DNA of 64,000 nucleotides from Tumebacillus_A lipolyticus (GCF_042682745.1 NZ_JBHUIO010000011.1:62001-126000), one strand, 5' to 3'; shown: positions 7,745-16,694, counted from the stretch's first letter. The notes: generated from the letters alone by a model not told the origin. Made by a program: numbers and translations.

Positions 7745-8524
7745 TTATTTCGCTTCAAACCACTTTTTGATCAGCTCTTCGATCTTGCCGCTGTCTTTCA
7801 GCTCTTTGAGCGCTTTGTTGAAGTCGGCCGTCAGCTTGGAGTTTTTCGGGAAGGCGATCGCCGAGCCCGCCTCTTCCGTCTTCGGGATGGCGTTAAACTC
7901 CAGATCTTTATTCGCCTCGATAAACCCTTTGGCGACCGTGTCCTCGATGATCGCCGCATCGACGCGACCCGCTTTCACCTCTTGGATGATCTCGCCCGTC
8001 TTGTTCAGCGGCACGATGTTCAAACCTTTCATCTCTTTGGCTGCCGTCTCTTGGATCGATCCGAGCTGCACGGCCACCTTTTTGCCGCTGAGATCATCTG
8101 CCAGCTTCAGGTTGCTTCCTTTTTTGGCGACGATCGTGTTTTTCGCTTCGAAATACACATCGGAGAAGTCGACGCTCTGCTTGCGCTCCGCAGTCGGCGT
8201 CATGCCGGCCATCACGAAGTCGACAGTGCCCGCTTGCAGGGCAGGAACCAGCCCGTTAAAGTCCATATCTTTCACTTCGACCGAGTAGCCGAGCTTGTCG
8301 GCGATCGCTTTGGCGATCTCGATGTCAAAGCCGACCACTTCGCCACCTTTTGCCGTATCGTGGTATTCATAGGGTGGATAGTCTGCAGACGTGCCGAGGG
8401 TGATTTTCTTGCCGGCCTCGCCGCCCGCGTTGTTACCTGCATTGTTGTCAGTGCCGCAGCCGACGGCGCCCAGTGCGAGCACAGCTGTCAGTGCGAATGT
8501 GCAAAGAGCTTTTAATTTTTTCAT
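7745..8524 (-). CDS. Amino-acid-binding lipoprotein of ABC importer
   Basis: 259 residues. It has a lipoprotein signal with lipobox ALGAVGC (Cys about 23) and a low-complexity Asn/Gly spacer. The SBP type 3 fold shows SADYPPYEYHD, FDIEIAKAIADKLG, and MAGMTPTAERKQSVDFSDVYF. It should capture a polar amino acid outside the membrane and deliver it to the permease. The start ATG 8524 has GGGAGGT upstream. An ARG-box-like sequence over the promoter suggests arginine or a related basic amino acid, but that substrate is inference. Confidence 0.9.
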   Translation of the reverse strand: MKKLKALCTFALTAVLALGAVGCGTDNNAGNNAGGEAGKKITLGTSADYPPYEYHDTAKGGEVVGFDIEIAKAIADKLGYSVEVKDMDFNGLVPALQAGTVDFVMAGMTPTAERKQSVDFSDVYFEAKNTIVAKKGSNLKLADDLSGKKVAVQLGSIQETAAKEMKGLNIVPLNKTGEIIQEVKAGRVDAAIIEDTVAKGFIEANKDLEFNAIPKTEEAGSAIAFPKNSKLTADFNKALKELKDSGKIEELIKKWFEAK

Positions 8525-8625
8525 CGTGGTGACCTCCCAGATTTCCTAGTCTGTGTTTACTATGCGTTAGAAACATCCGTTTCATGAACGTTGCCGACAG
8601 GTGTACAGATCGAATAATGATTTGT

Positions 8626-8656
8626 ATCATACACCCGATCAGTATATTTATGCAAT
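8626..8656 (-). promoter_or_regulatory. Promoter with possible ARG box for the ABC operon
   Basis: Minus strand: TTGCAT (8655-8650), 18 bp, TATGAT (8631-8626). The -35 is embedded in TATTGCATAAATATACT, which resembles ArgR/AhrC operators (AT-rich, TGCATAAATAT core). Repressor binding here would block RNA polymerase. Confidence 0.5.
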
Positions 8657-8741
8657 ACTACAAATATATATAAAACTTTTCTGATAGTTTGCTTGCGGGT
8701 ATGATAAGACAAAAGAGCATGTAGAAAGAGGGAATGTGAGG

Positions 8742-9872
8742 ATGGAAACCAACTGGACGTCCTATTTTTCAGGACAGATCGAGGAAATCTTGACCCTGTT
8801 GCAGCACGATGTGGAGTTGGAGACGCCGAGTGATCAGAAAGAGCGGATCGACCGCCTCGGCGCGGTGATCGCCGAGCGGTTTGCAGCGCTTGGCTGTGCG
8901 GTTGACAAGATCGAGCAGCCGGTGCAAGGAGATCAGCTGCGCATCTCATACGGTGAGGGAGCGGAGCAGATCTTGGTGCTCGGACATTTTGACACGGTCA
9001 AAGAGGTCGGGACGCTGGCGCAAGAGCCGTGGCGGATCGAGGATGGCAAAGCGTACGGGCCTGGCGTGTACGACATGAAATCGGGCATCCTGTTCGCCTA
9101 TTTCGCGCTGAAGGCGATGGTGGAACACGGGCTCAAGCCGAGCAAGCGCTTGGTGTTCTTCTGGAACACCGACGAGGAGATCGGCAGTCCGTCCGGGTCG
9201 GCTCCGATCTTCGAAGAGGCGAAGAAAAGTGCGTTGGCGCTGGTGGTCGAGCCAAGCTATGGTGCAGGCGACCTGAAGACATCGCGCAAGGGCGGCGGTG
9301 TGTTTACCGTGCGGGCGGAAGGCAAGGCCGCCCACGCTGGCAACGAGCATGCGATCGGCATCAACGCGATCGAGGAGCTCGCCCACCAGATCTTGACCAT
9401 TCAAAGCTGGACCGACTACGACCTCGGCACGACGCTGTCTGTCGGCAAGATCGTCGGCGGTACCACCTTTAACGTCGTCCCCCAACAGGCGGAGATGGTC
9501 GTCGATGTACGGGTGCAGACGGCAGCCGAGTCGGAGCGGGTGACCAAGCTGTTCGCCGAGCTCACGCCGGTGCTCTCTGGCGCTCAGCTGCATGTCAGCG
9601 GCGAGATCGACAAGTTTCCGATGGAGCGCACAGCAGACACGGAGCGCCTGTTCCGCCACGCGCAGGAGCAAGCGCGCTTGGAAGGGTTGGCGCTCGGCGA
9701 GAAGGGCGTCGGCGGCGTGAGCGACGGGAACGTGGCTGCGCTGGCCGGCATCCCGATCCTCGATGGGCTCGGACCTGTCGGCGATGGAGCGCACGCCTCG
9801 CATGAACACATCGCGATCGAAGAGATCCCGAGGCGCATCGCGCTGCTCCTGCGGCTGCTCACAACGCTGTAA
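8742..9872 (+). CDS. M20 family metallopeptidase (glutamate carboxypeptidase-like)
   Basis: 376 residues. Zinc ligands are visible as LGHFDTV (His plus the following Asp), the bridging Asp in YGPGVYDMKSG, the catalytic Glu pair in NTDEEIGS, and the C-terminal His in GAHASHE. The dimerisation insert is at about residues 175-290. This matches the carboxypeptidase G2/ArgE/DapE group; CPG2-like enzymes release C-terminal glutamate. ATG 8742 is preferred over GTG 8736 because GAGGGA lies 8 nt upstream. It is divergent from the amino-acid importer, which may take up its products. Confidence 0.87.
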   Translation: METNWTSYFSGQIEEILTLLQHDVELETPSDQKERIDRLGAVIAERFAALGCAVDKIEQPVQGDQLRISYGEGAEQILVLGHFDTVKEVGTLAQEPWRIEDGKAYGPGVYDMKSGILFAYFALKAMVEHGLKPSKRLVFFWNTDEEIGSPSGSAPIFEEAKKSALALVVEPSYGAGDLKTSRKGGGVFTVRAEGKAAHAGNEHAIGINAIEELAHQILTIQSWTDYDLGTTLSVGKIVGGTTFNVVPQQAEMVVDVRVQTAAESERVTKLFAELTPVLSGAQLHVSGEIDKFPMERTADTERLFRHAQEQARLEGLALGEKGVGGVSDGNVAALAGIPILDGLGPVGDGAHASHEHIAIEEIPRRIALLLRLLTTL

Positions 9873-9897
9873 CCAACCGCGTGCACGTATCCCCTCA

Positions 9898-9932
9898 AGC
9901 AAAAGAGCAGCCTAGGCCGGCTGCTCTTTTGC
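9898..9932. terminator. Bidirectional terminator between M20 and EamA genes
   Basis: AAAAGAGCAGCC (9901-9912) pairs with GGCTGCTCTTTT (9919-9930). It lies between convergent genes and contains the stop codon of the minus-strand gene. Confidence 0.9.
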
Positions 9933-10850
9933 TGTCTTTCGCCCGTTTTGCAGTTTTGATTTCGACTGTGAGGTGCCGAGATAGATCGCGAAAAAGGCGA
10001 GCACAAACCCAAATCCGTGCACCCAAGTGATCGTCTCGTTGAGCAGCAGGACGGAGAAGACCAAGCTCATGATCGGCATGCCGTTCAAAAACATCGCCGT
10101 TCGTCCCGCCCCGATGACGCGAATGCCCGAGTTCCACCAGATCGCGCCCAGCGCTGTCGACACCCAGCCGGAGAAGATCAGCACGCCCCACACGAACCAG
10201 TCGGAGGAGAGCACCACGCTCTGTCCGCTGATCAGATGGTCGCCCGTCGTCGTAAGCGCCAGCAGCACGGTGGCGAGCACATGGCTATATCCGGTCACGA
10301 CGAGAACGGGCGTCTTCTCCGTCGCCTTTTTGATAAACAGGCCGCTGACCACGTAGGCCAACATCGACACAAAGATCAGCAGCTCTCCTTTGCCAAAGGA
10401 GATCGAAGCGGTCCGCTCCTATGAATCGCCGAAGATGACCAGCATCACCCCGAGGAATCCGAGGCCGACGCCGCACAGCTTGCGCGCCGAAAGCGGCTCG
10501 CGCAACACAGCATAGGCGAGCAGCGAGGTCGCCAGCGGGTTCAACCCCAAGATCAGCGAGGAGGTGGACGCATCTGTCGTCTGCACGCCTGCGCTCAGCG
10601 TGATCTGATGCAAGAAAATGCCGCTCAGGGCGATCCCTGCGATGTACAGCCATTCCCGCAACGACAGCTTGACCCACCCGTACGACTTGGCGACAAACAC
10701 CGCCAACAGCAGCGCTGCCGCCCCGATGCGATAGGTCGCAAGCTCAAGCGGTGGAAAAAAGCCTGATAGGTACTTGACCATCACAACGTTCAAGCCCCAG
10801 AGGATCACGACAAACAATAGCAAGGACTTGGCTTTTCTCTCCTGTTCCAC
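9912..10850 (-). pseudogene. EamA/DMT permease interrupted by one in-frame amber codon
   Basis: A single continuous frame of 313 codons contains TAG at 10419-10421 (codon 144). Upstream, 143 residues starting at GTG 10850 form five membrane segments (first EamA domain, ending VMLVIFGDS). Downstream the frame continues without loss into a second EamA domain (LAYVVSGLFIKKA to TWVHGFGFVLAFF). There is no indel, so only one base needs to differ to restore a normal ten-helix drug/metabolite transporter. Restart inside the second half is conceivable, since AAAGGAG lies near 10388 with GTG about 14 nt later. A sequencing error, a recent nonsense mutation or two half-transporters are all possible. 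Confidence 0.85.
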
Positions 10851-10960
10851 AAGAACACGCTCCCACTACAGATAATTCGATTTCCGAAACGTTTACTTAA
10901 CGAACGTATTATAGCGCAAGGAAGGAAGGCTGTCATTGGATGGTGTTGGATGCTGGGCAG

Positions 10961-10991
10961 CAAAAAGGCCCAAAACATTTCGTTTTGGGCC
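10961..10991 (-). terminator. Terminator after M16 peptidase
   Basis: GGCCCAAAAC (10967-10976) pairs with GTTTTGGGCC (10982-10991), followed on the minus strand by TTTTTGC. Confidence 0.88.
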
Positions 10992-10996
10992 GTAGA

Positions 10997-12220
10997 TTAT
11001 GAAAATTTAGGTTGATAAGGCCCGACGGTGACAGCTGTCATCTTCTCCAGATCGAGCACCTCATGGGCGAGGCGCAGCGCCTCTTCCACGCTGACCGCTT
11101 CCAGCTCCGCCAAATCCTGTTCGTACGGACGATAGGTGGCAAACAGCAGTTCATCATCGATCAGCTTGTGCACTTTGTTGCCCAGCTGATCACTGCTCAT
11201 CAGCAAGCTCGATTTGAGCATCGCCTTGGAGCGGAACAGCTCATCAGGCGTGATCTCCGCCTTCAGCTTGCAGATCTCCGAACTGATCTCCGCGATCACG
11301 CGATCCGTTTCGGACGGCTGACATCCTGCGTAGATCATATAAGTTCCCACATGCGGCCACCCGGAGTAGCTTCCGTCCACCTGATAGACGAGACCGAGCT
11401 CATTGCGCAAGCGCTGAAACAGCCGCGACCACGAATCGCCGCCCAAGATCGTCATCGCCACATCGAATGCAGGCAGGTCGCGGCGAGTGACCTCAGGCGC
11501 GCGAAAGCCGAGAAACACCTGCTCCTGCTCGCAATCTTCCGCTCGGTGCAATCGATCGATCTGCGAGAGCGATAGATCGGGCAGCGCTGCACGTCTGCGC
11601 GCGATGGTGCCAAAATGTTTGGCGATCACCTCGACCACCTGCTCATGCTCCACATTTCCCACCACGCCGACGATCAGGTTGTCCGGCGTGTAGTGCTGCT
11701 GGGCGAACTCGACAACATGGCGGCGCGTCAGCAGGTCGATCGACTCTGGCGTGCCGATCGTCGGGTGGGCAAACTCCCCGAGCAGCGCATGGTAGGCGAG
11801 GTCTTCGCCCCAAGCGGAAGGGTCGTCCTGGATCATCTTCCACTCTTCCTGAATCACATCTTTTTCCTTGTCAAACTCCTCGGCAGGCACATGAAAGCCG
11901 GCGATCACGCTTGCGAAGACGTCGAGGCCTTGCAGGACGGTCTCCGCCGGACCGTCCAGCTCATAGGTGGTCGATTCAAAGCCTGTGGAAGCGTTGGTCG
12001 AGCAACCGAGCCGTGCGATCTCATTGCCGAACGCCACCTGATCGAGCGCCTCCGTACCTTTGAACACCATGTGCTCCAAGACGTGGGCGATTCCTTCGAA
12101 CTTGTGCGACTCATGGCCGGAGCCAACGCCAAAGCGCAGGTGTGCGACCGCACCGCGCAGATATGGAGTTTTTTCCGTCAGGATCTTCAGCCCATTGGGT
12201 AACACTGTCTTCCGAATCAA
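10997..12220 (-). CDS. M16 family zinc metalloprotease (processing-peptidase-like)
   Basis: 407 residues. The inverted zinc motif HxxEH is present as HVLEHMVFKGTE (about residues 46-57), with the third ligand Glu in the EKDVIQEEWKMIQDDP segment about 75 residues later. The R/Y substrate-binding region lies in the C-terminal half (ELGLVYQVDGSYSGW). Relatives are Bacillus YmxG/MlpA and mitochondrial processing peptidase beta. No signal peptide is seen, so it is cytosolic. It lies 15 nt downstream of an ArsC/Spx-like gene and is probably co-transcribed with it. Confidence 0.9.
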   Translation of the reverse strand: MIRKTVLPNGLKILTEKTPYLRGAVAHLRFGVGSGHESHKFEGIAHVLEHMVFKGTEALDQVAFGNEIARLGCSTNASTGFESTTYELDGPAETVLQGLDVFASVIAGFHVPAEEFDKEKDVIQEEWKMIQDDPSAWGEDLAYHALLGEFAHPTIGTPESIDLLTRRHVVEFAQQHYTPDNLIVGVVGNVEHEQVVEVIAKHFGTIARRRAALPDLSLSQIDRLHRAEDCEQEQVFLGFRAPEVTRRDLPAFDVAMTILGGDSWSRLFQRLRNELGLVYQVDGSYSGWPHVGTYMIYAGCQPSETDRVIAEISSEICKLKAEITPDELFRSKAMLKSSLLMSSDQLGNKVHKLIDDELLFATYRPYEQDLAELEAVSVEEALRLAHEVLDLEKMTAVTVGPYQPKFS

Positions 12221-12235
12221 TTTGCTAGCACGCTC

Positions 12236-12595
12236 CTATCCGAGCACCTTTTCAAACTCTGCTTCTTTAAAGCCGAACGTCGCTCGATCTCCGCGCACGA
12301 AGATCGGGCGTTTGATCAACATGCCGTCAGATGCCAACAGTTCGAGCATCTCCTCTTCGCTCATCTCTTTCAGCTTGTCCTTCAGCCCGAGCTCTCTGTA
12401 TTTTTGACCGCTGGTGTTGAACAGCTTTTTGATCTCCAGGCCGCTCTTCACCAAAAAGGTGCGCAGCTCTTCCTTCGTCGGAGGATGCTCGACGATGTGA
12501 CGATCGACAAACTCAACCCCGCGCGACTCCAGCCATTTTTTCGCATTGCGGCACGTACCGCACTTCGGATATTGAAGAAAAAGGGACTCTGCCAT
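12236..12595 (-). CDS. ArsC/Spx-family thioredoxin-fold protein
   Basis: 119 residues. The N-terminal CxxC is visible in YPKCGTCRNAKKWL (about 9-22), followed by FVDRHIVEHPPTKEEL and the C-terminal KRPIFVRGD typical of the YffB/ArsC/Spx family. The CGTC motif and the absence of Spx-specific RNA polymerase contacts I could identify favour a reductase-like member (Bacillus YusI type). Arsenate reduction is not established by this. It is the first gene of a likely operon with the M16 peptidase. Confidence 0.85.
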   Translation of the reverse strand: MAESLFLQYPKCGTCRNAKKWLESRGVEFVDRHIVEHPPTKEELRTFLVKSGLEIKKLFNTSGQKYRELGLKDKLKEMSEEEMLELLASDGMLIKRPIFVRGDRATFGFKEAEFEKVLG

Positions 12596-12762
12596 GATCG
12601 GTCTCCTCCTTATATACCTTATGTATCGGACTCACAATGCCCCCAATGTATCACGTTTGTCCTCTTTTGTCTAAATGAACGTAAGGCACACAACAGTTTT
12701 TTATGCGAAAACGGGGTATGCTGGTAACAAGAACCAACCTTACGGAAAAGAGGATGATGAGC

Positions 12763-13185
12763 ATGTATCAAGAACCGACCCGTGAACAGTTGAAACAGTG
12801 GCTTGAAGAAGCGAAGATCATCGCCGTCGTCGGCCTTTCGGATAAGCCGGAGCGCACTTCCTATATGATCGCGGAGACGATGCAAAATCGCGGCTATCGC
12901 ACGATTCCGGTCAACCCGATGGTCGAAGAGGTGCTCGGCGAGACGTCCTATCCGACGATCGACGATGTGCCGGAGAAGATCGATCTGGTCAACGTCTTCC
13001 GCAGAAGCGAAGAGCTGTACAGCGTCGTTGAGGCGGCGATTCAAGCAGGCTGCAAGCGCATCTGGGCACAGTCTGGCGTCTATGATGAGAAAGCGGCCGA
13101 GCTGGCCAAGCAAAACGGCGTGGAGATCGTGATGGATCAATGCATCGCGGTCGCGCACACCCAGTTGGTAGGAGGACAATTCTGA
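12763..13185 (+). CDS. CoA-binding domain protein (YccU-like)
   Basis: 140 residues. A Rossmann-type CoA-binding fold is recognisable from IIAVVGLSDKPERTSY (glycine loop), YRTIPVNP and IWAQSGVYDEKAAELA. Members bind CoA in the cytosol; the physiological role is unclear. Of three clustered ATGs, 12763 has the best spacing to AAGAGG. Its stop overlaps the start of the next gene by one base, so the two are translationally coupled. Confidence 0.87.
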   Translation: MYQEPTREQLKQWLEEAKIIAVVGLSDKPERTSYMIAETMQNRGYRTIPVNPMVEEVLGETSYPTIDDVPEKIDLVNVFRRSEELYSVVEAAIQAGCKRIWAQSGVYDEKAAELAKQNGVEIVMDQCIAVAHTQLVGGQF

Positions 13186-13763
13186 TGGCGAAGCTCGATT
13201 TCTACTTTGACTATGCCTGCCCTTGGTGCTACATGGCGAGCTATACGGTTCGCGAGCTGAGCGCCGAAGGGGTGACGATCGACTATCATGTCTGGAAGAT
13301 GCCAGAAGCGGCAACGCCGCCGCCCAAGCCTGAAGGATATTATGAAGCGGCGACCGCCAAGCTGCGCGAACTGCGCACAGAGCTGAACATCCCGCTTTCC
13401 AATCCGGTGCAATCGGAGACGATCCCCGCGCTGATCGCCACCAAAGCGGCCGAAAGCTTGGGACATGCGGAAGCGTATGTGAAAGCGGTCTTCCACGCAC
13501 ACTGGGGCAACAAGCAGGACATCTCCAGCGAAGAGCTGTTGGTGCAGATCGCCGAGGAGATCGGTCTGGACGGCGCATCCTTTCAAAAGTTGCTTCACGA
13601 AGAGGCGGCAAAAGGCGCGTACGATGCGGATCTGCAACTGGCGGCTGAGCAAAATATCGACACGATTCCTTCCTATTTGAATGGCGGCGATCGCCTGTTG
13701 GTTCATCACTTTGAAGATATGCCGACCTTGGATCGGCTGCGCCAACTGGCAAATAACAAATAA
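13185..13763 (+). CDS. DsbA-family thiol oxidoreductase (FrnE-like)
   Basis: 192 residues. The N-terminal motif FYFDYACPWCYMAS carries the CPWC active site (about residues 11-14). The helical insert and the C-terminal QNIDTIPSYLNGG cis-Pro region fit the DsbA/FrnE/2-hydroxychromene-2-carboxylate isomerase superfamily. There is no signal peptide, so it is a cytosolic protein. AGGAGG precedes ATG 13185. It forms an operon with the CoA-binding protein, with 1-nt overlap. Confidence 0.88.
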   Translation: MAKLDFYFDYACPWCYMASYTVRELSAEGVTIDYHVWKMPEAATPPPKPEGYYEAATAKLRELRTELNIPLSNPVQSETIPALIATKAAESLGHAEAYVKAVFHAHWGNKQDISSEELLVQIAEEIGLDGASFQKLLHEEAAKGAYDADLQLAAEQNIDTIPSYLNGGDRLLVHHFEDMPTLDRLRQLANNK

Positions 13764-13775
13764 CCGTTTGACTGG

Positions 13776-13800
13776 GGGACGTTTTGAGTCAAAACGTCCC
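13776..13800 (+). terminator. Hairpin terminator after DsbA-like gene
   Basis: GGGACGTTTT and AAAACGTCCC form a 10-bp stem with a GAGTC loop, followed by the modest T-run TCTTGT. Confidence 0.7.
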
Positions 13801-13843
13801 TCTTGTCAACTTACGCGCAGCCATTTGCACTCCGTTTGAAAGC

Positions 13844-13871
13844 TTGACATTATTCTGGCAAGTTGTAAACT
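13844..13871 (+). promoter_or_regulatory. Promoter of the S1-domain gene
   Basis: TTGACA (13844-13849), 16 bp, TAAACT (13866-13871). The untranslated leader would be about 105 nt. Confidence 0.55.
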
Positions 13872-13982
13872 TGAAATATGAACGGCACTACAAAACTAAA
13901 TTTTTCCAGCACTCGAACTGCGAGATGCTGGTTTCGTCGTGTCGCGTAGGGGAATTTAGAGGGAAAGGAATACAAAAATTAT

Positions 13983-14714
13983 ATGGATACTTTGCGTTAT
14001 GTTCAGCAGTTTGGCCGCTCGAAACGGGATAACCTGAAACCCAGTTTGTTAAGCAAGTACCATGTTGGTTCGATGATTGAAGTCTATCCGTTTCGCATTA
14101 TGGACTTCGGCTGCTTTGCCTCCACCTCAGATGGGTTGAGCGGATTGATTCACAACAGCGAAATGTCCTCTGTGATGCAGACCAACTTGCAGGAGATGAT
14201 CGACAAGCAAGTGCCGATCACCGCCCGCATCAATAAATTTGATCGCCGCACCGGAGAGATCGCCTTTTCACTGGAAAACAAACAGAAAGCTTCTTCGCAC
14301 ATCGAATCTGCGCGATCGACCGATCAAGAATCAATTGAAGTCAGCGCATCCCCCCTGTCAGAAGAGACAGAAGTCGTTCTTACAGCCGAGCCCTTGGATC
14401 TGGCGGATGACCTCCAACCTCACCAATTCAAAATCAACCAACCTGTCCATCCCGAACCCCCGATTCAAAAGTCGATTACAACCGATCTCTCCGCTCGCTT
14501 AGATCAGGAGACGTCAGACATACAAAAATTCCTAGAAGGCGTATTGAAGCAAGAACTGTCATCCGCAGCTCGCAAGATGTTGCGCGACCTGTTGCAAGAA
14601 ACGTCCACCTTCCGTTTCACCTATGCGATGCAGACTGCGGTCGATTCGTTCGAACCCGATGTGGGCATCCAGCTGATGACTTCGATCGAACGCACCTTGC
14701 GCGAAAAATCATAA
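13983..14714 (+). CDS. S1 RNA-binding-domain protein with unrecognised C-terminus
   Basis: 243 residues. An S1 (OB-fold) domain spans about residues 25-95, with YHVGSMIEVYPFRIMDFGCFAS, LSGLIHNSEMS and ITARINKFDRRTGEIAFSL following the S1 pattern. A linker rich in Glu, Ser and Pro (about 100-175) separates it from a helical C-terminal part (KFLEGVLKQELSSAARKMLRDLL to SIERTLREKS) that I do not recognise. It is probably a cytosolic nucleic-acid-binding protein. ATG 13983 has AAAGGAAT at rather long spacing. It is monocistronic between its own promoter and a shared terminator. Confidence 0.75.
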   Translation: MDTLRYVQQFGRSKRDNLKPSLLSKYHVGSMIEVYPFRIMDFGCFASTSDGLSGLIHNSEMSSVMQTNLQEMIDKQVPITARINKFDRRTGEIAFSLENKQKASSHIESARSTDQESIEVSASPLSEETEVVLTAEPLDLADDLQPHQFKINQPVHPEPPIQKSITTDLSARLDQETSDIQKFLEGVLKQELSSAARKMLRDLLQETSTFRFTYAMQTAVDSFEPDVGIQLMTSIERTLREKS

Positions 14715-14800
14715 CATAAGCATTGTTGAAAAAAGAGCTGTCCATCTCATCGAGCGCCTTGCGATCAGCTCCTCCATTCGAAGATCCCGCTTTCGAATAA

Positions 14801-14841
14801 ACAACCCCCAACTCCACGCAGAGCGTGGGTTTGGGGGTTGT
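14801..14841. terminator. Bidirectional terminator
   Basis: ACAACCCCCAA pairs with TTGGGGGTTGT, with an inner CCACGC/GCGTGG stem. It lies between convergent genes ending at 14714 and 14850. Confidence 0.8.
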
Positions 14842-14849
14842 GTCGTTCC

Positions 14850-15686
14850 TCACTTCATCAGTTTGAGCCGCGAACCGAGCAGGTCGTCGATCATCTTCAG
14901 CTTCGGATCGTGGGTAAAATCATGCCCTTCGCCAAAATAGTGGCGGTACAGCTCCTGGGCACGCTTGTAGTCCTTTTTGACATAGAGCGAAAAAATTTCC
15001 TCCAGCTTCACTTCGTTGGAAAGCGCGATCTGTTTGTTCAGCTCGTGCGCCTCGCGGATCTCCCGTCGAAATTGATCCATCTGCAAATCGAGCTCATGAG
15101 CGCTGTCTGCCGCCTTGCGCAGTTCGGCCCGCATATCATCGGGAAGCTTTTGATCATATTTATAGCGCAGTTCGTGCTCGTTGGTCGCCCAAAAGTTCAT
15201 TGCGAGCGTGCGCAGTTGAATTTCACAAAATACCTCTTTTTTCGCCGCACCATGGTAGGTCGGGTAGCGAACGATCATGTGGATCGAGCGATATCCGGAG
15301 TCTTTCGGGATCGTGATATAATCCTTCACCTCTTCGACCACGATGTCTTCGCGCTGGCTCAAGATCTCCTGCGCTTCGCGCAGATCTTCGATATAGCGCG
15401 AGACCAAGCGCAGGCCGGCAATATCCTTGACCTGCTTCTCCACCTCATCGATCCAATTGCCTGCGCCGAGCTGTACCCCTTTGCTCTCCGCCTTTTTTAA
15501 CATCGACTCGGTCGATTTGACACGACCGACGACAAATTCGATCGGAGTATATCCATTTTCTTGCAGACAGCCATATTTGATGCCTTTCAGCTTGACTTTC
15601 AGCTCATCGATCGTCTGCTGGTAAGGCGCCTTCATCCGGGCCAGCTTTTCAAAATCACCCTTGCTCGGCATGTAATTCTTACTCAT
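14850..15686 (-). CDS. Small alarmone synthetase, RelA/SpoT domain ((p)ppGpp synthetase)
   Basis: 278 residues. The synthetase domain is visible as IEFVVGRVKSTESMLKKAESKG, VKDIAGLRLVSRYIEDL, ITIPKDSGYRSIHMIV, VFCEIQLRTLAMNFWATNEHELRYK. There is no HD hydrolase, TGS or ACT domain, so this is a stand-alone synthetase of the SasA/SasB (YwaC/YjbM) type that makes pppGpp/ppGpp from ATP and GTP or GDP. The C-terminus is longer than the usual 210-230 residues by a helical segment (about 200-278). ATG 15686 has GTGGAGG 5 nt upstream. Confidence 0.88.
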   Translation of the reverse strand: MSKNYMPSKGDFEKLARMKAPYQQTIDELKVKLKGIKYGCLQENGYTPIEFVVGRVKSTESMLKKAESKGVQLGAGNWIDEVEKQVKDIAGLRLVSRYIEDLREAQEILSQREDIVVEEVKDYITIPKDSGYRSIHMIVRYPTYHGAAKKEVFCEIQLRTLAMNFWATNEHELRYKYDQKLPDDMRAELRKAADSAHELDLQMDQFRREIREAHELNKQIALSNEVKLEEIFSLYVKKDYKRAQELYRHYFGEGHDFTHDPKLKMIDDLLGSRLKLMK

Positions 15687-15773
15687 AGTTTCCTCCACTG
15701 TTGTTTCAAAATCATCAACTCTGTTAGAAATTCAATTCCCTCTATCAATTTCCTTCCCCTTGTCACTAAATGT

Positions 15774-15801
15774 TTGGTATTGTCGAAAGAAGAAGTATGA
15801 T
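15774..15801 (+). promoter_or_regulatory. Promoter of the alpha/beta hydrolase gene
   Basis: TTGGTA (15774-15779), 16 bp, TATGAT (15796-15801). A start site near 15808 excludes the upstream in-frame ATG at 15805 as initiation codon. Confidence 0.55.
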
Positions 15802-15840
15802 AGTATGGAAGTACCCTTTTTGGGAGGTAGAAAAAAGCGA

Positions 15841-16626
15841 ATGAACCATTATGTAAGCGAATACGGTTCGGGAATTCCGGTCGTTTTCATACACGGATTT
15901 GCAGGCAACTCCCGCACCTGGTTGCCACAAGTTCGGATGTTTCAAAAAAAGTTTCGCGTCTTGCTCTACGACCTGCGCGGTCACGGCAAGACGGGAGGCT
16001 CCAAAGTCGATGCGTACGATGCCAACCTGTACGCAGACGACCTCGCCCTGATGCTCAAGGAGAAAGGCATCGAAACGGCGCACATCTGCTCCCTCTCGAT
16101 GGGTGCGCTGGTCGCCCAAGCGTTTGCCAGCAAGTACCCGGAGATGGTGCGGACGCTCACGCTCGCCGGAGGATTCTACCGCCTGCCGTGGTACTTCCGA
16201 GCGGTGATCTCCCCGCTCAATCGCACGATGACGCGGATCATGCCGCCCAACCTCATCGTCCGCATCGGCTCGAAAGTACTGATGCCGCGCCGCCGCGAGC
16301 AGGTGGGGCGACAGGCGTTTATCAAAGCGAGCCGCGAGCTGTGCCCGCGGGAGTTTGAGAAGATCATCTCCTTTTTGACCTCGGCGAACGGGAGCGCGAT
16401 CTGTCGCAAGCTGCGAGTGCCGACCCATCTGATCTCCGGAGATGCAGACTATTGGTTTATCGGTCAGGTCAAAAAGATGAAAGAGTGGATTCACGGCGCG
16501 AAGCTACACCTGTTGAAAGGGTGTGCACACGTTGTGACCATCGAGCGATTTGCCGAGTTTAACGCGCTGTACCTGGAGATCTTAGAGCGATTCGAGCAGC
16601 AGCACCAACAGTCGCTCGCCACCTAG
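15841..16626 (+). CDS. Alpha/beta-fold hydrolase
   Basis: 261 residues. The oxyanion region is VVFIHGFAGNSRTW, the nucleophile elbow is CSLSMGA (Ser about residue 87), the acid lies in LISGDADYWF, and the catalytic His is in GCAHVVTIE. A helical cap lies at about residues 120-185. Members hydrolyse esters, lactones or haloalkanes; the substrate is unknown. ATG 15841 has GGGAGG 13 nt upstream. Confidence 0.85.
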   Translation: MNHYVSEYGSGIPVVFIHGFAGNSRTWLPQVRMFQKKFRVLLYDLRGHGKTGGSKVDAYDANLYADDLALMLKEKGIETAHICSLSMGALVAQAFASKYPEMVRTLTLAGGFYRLPWYFRAVISPLNRTMTRIMPPNLIVRIGSKVLMPRRREQVGRQAFIKASRELCPREFEKIISFLTSANGSAICRKLRVPTHLISGDADYWFIGQVKKMKEWIHGAKLHLLKGCAHVVTIERFAEFNALYLEILERFEQQHQQSLAT

Positions 16627-16694
16627 CGCGAGGTTGTCCGACCGTAAATTTCAGATTTTTCAGCCCTGCTCCCTCTTTGCTCTAGGAGCGAAAG

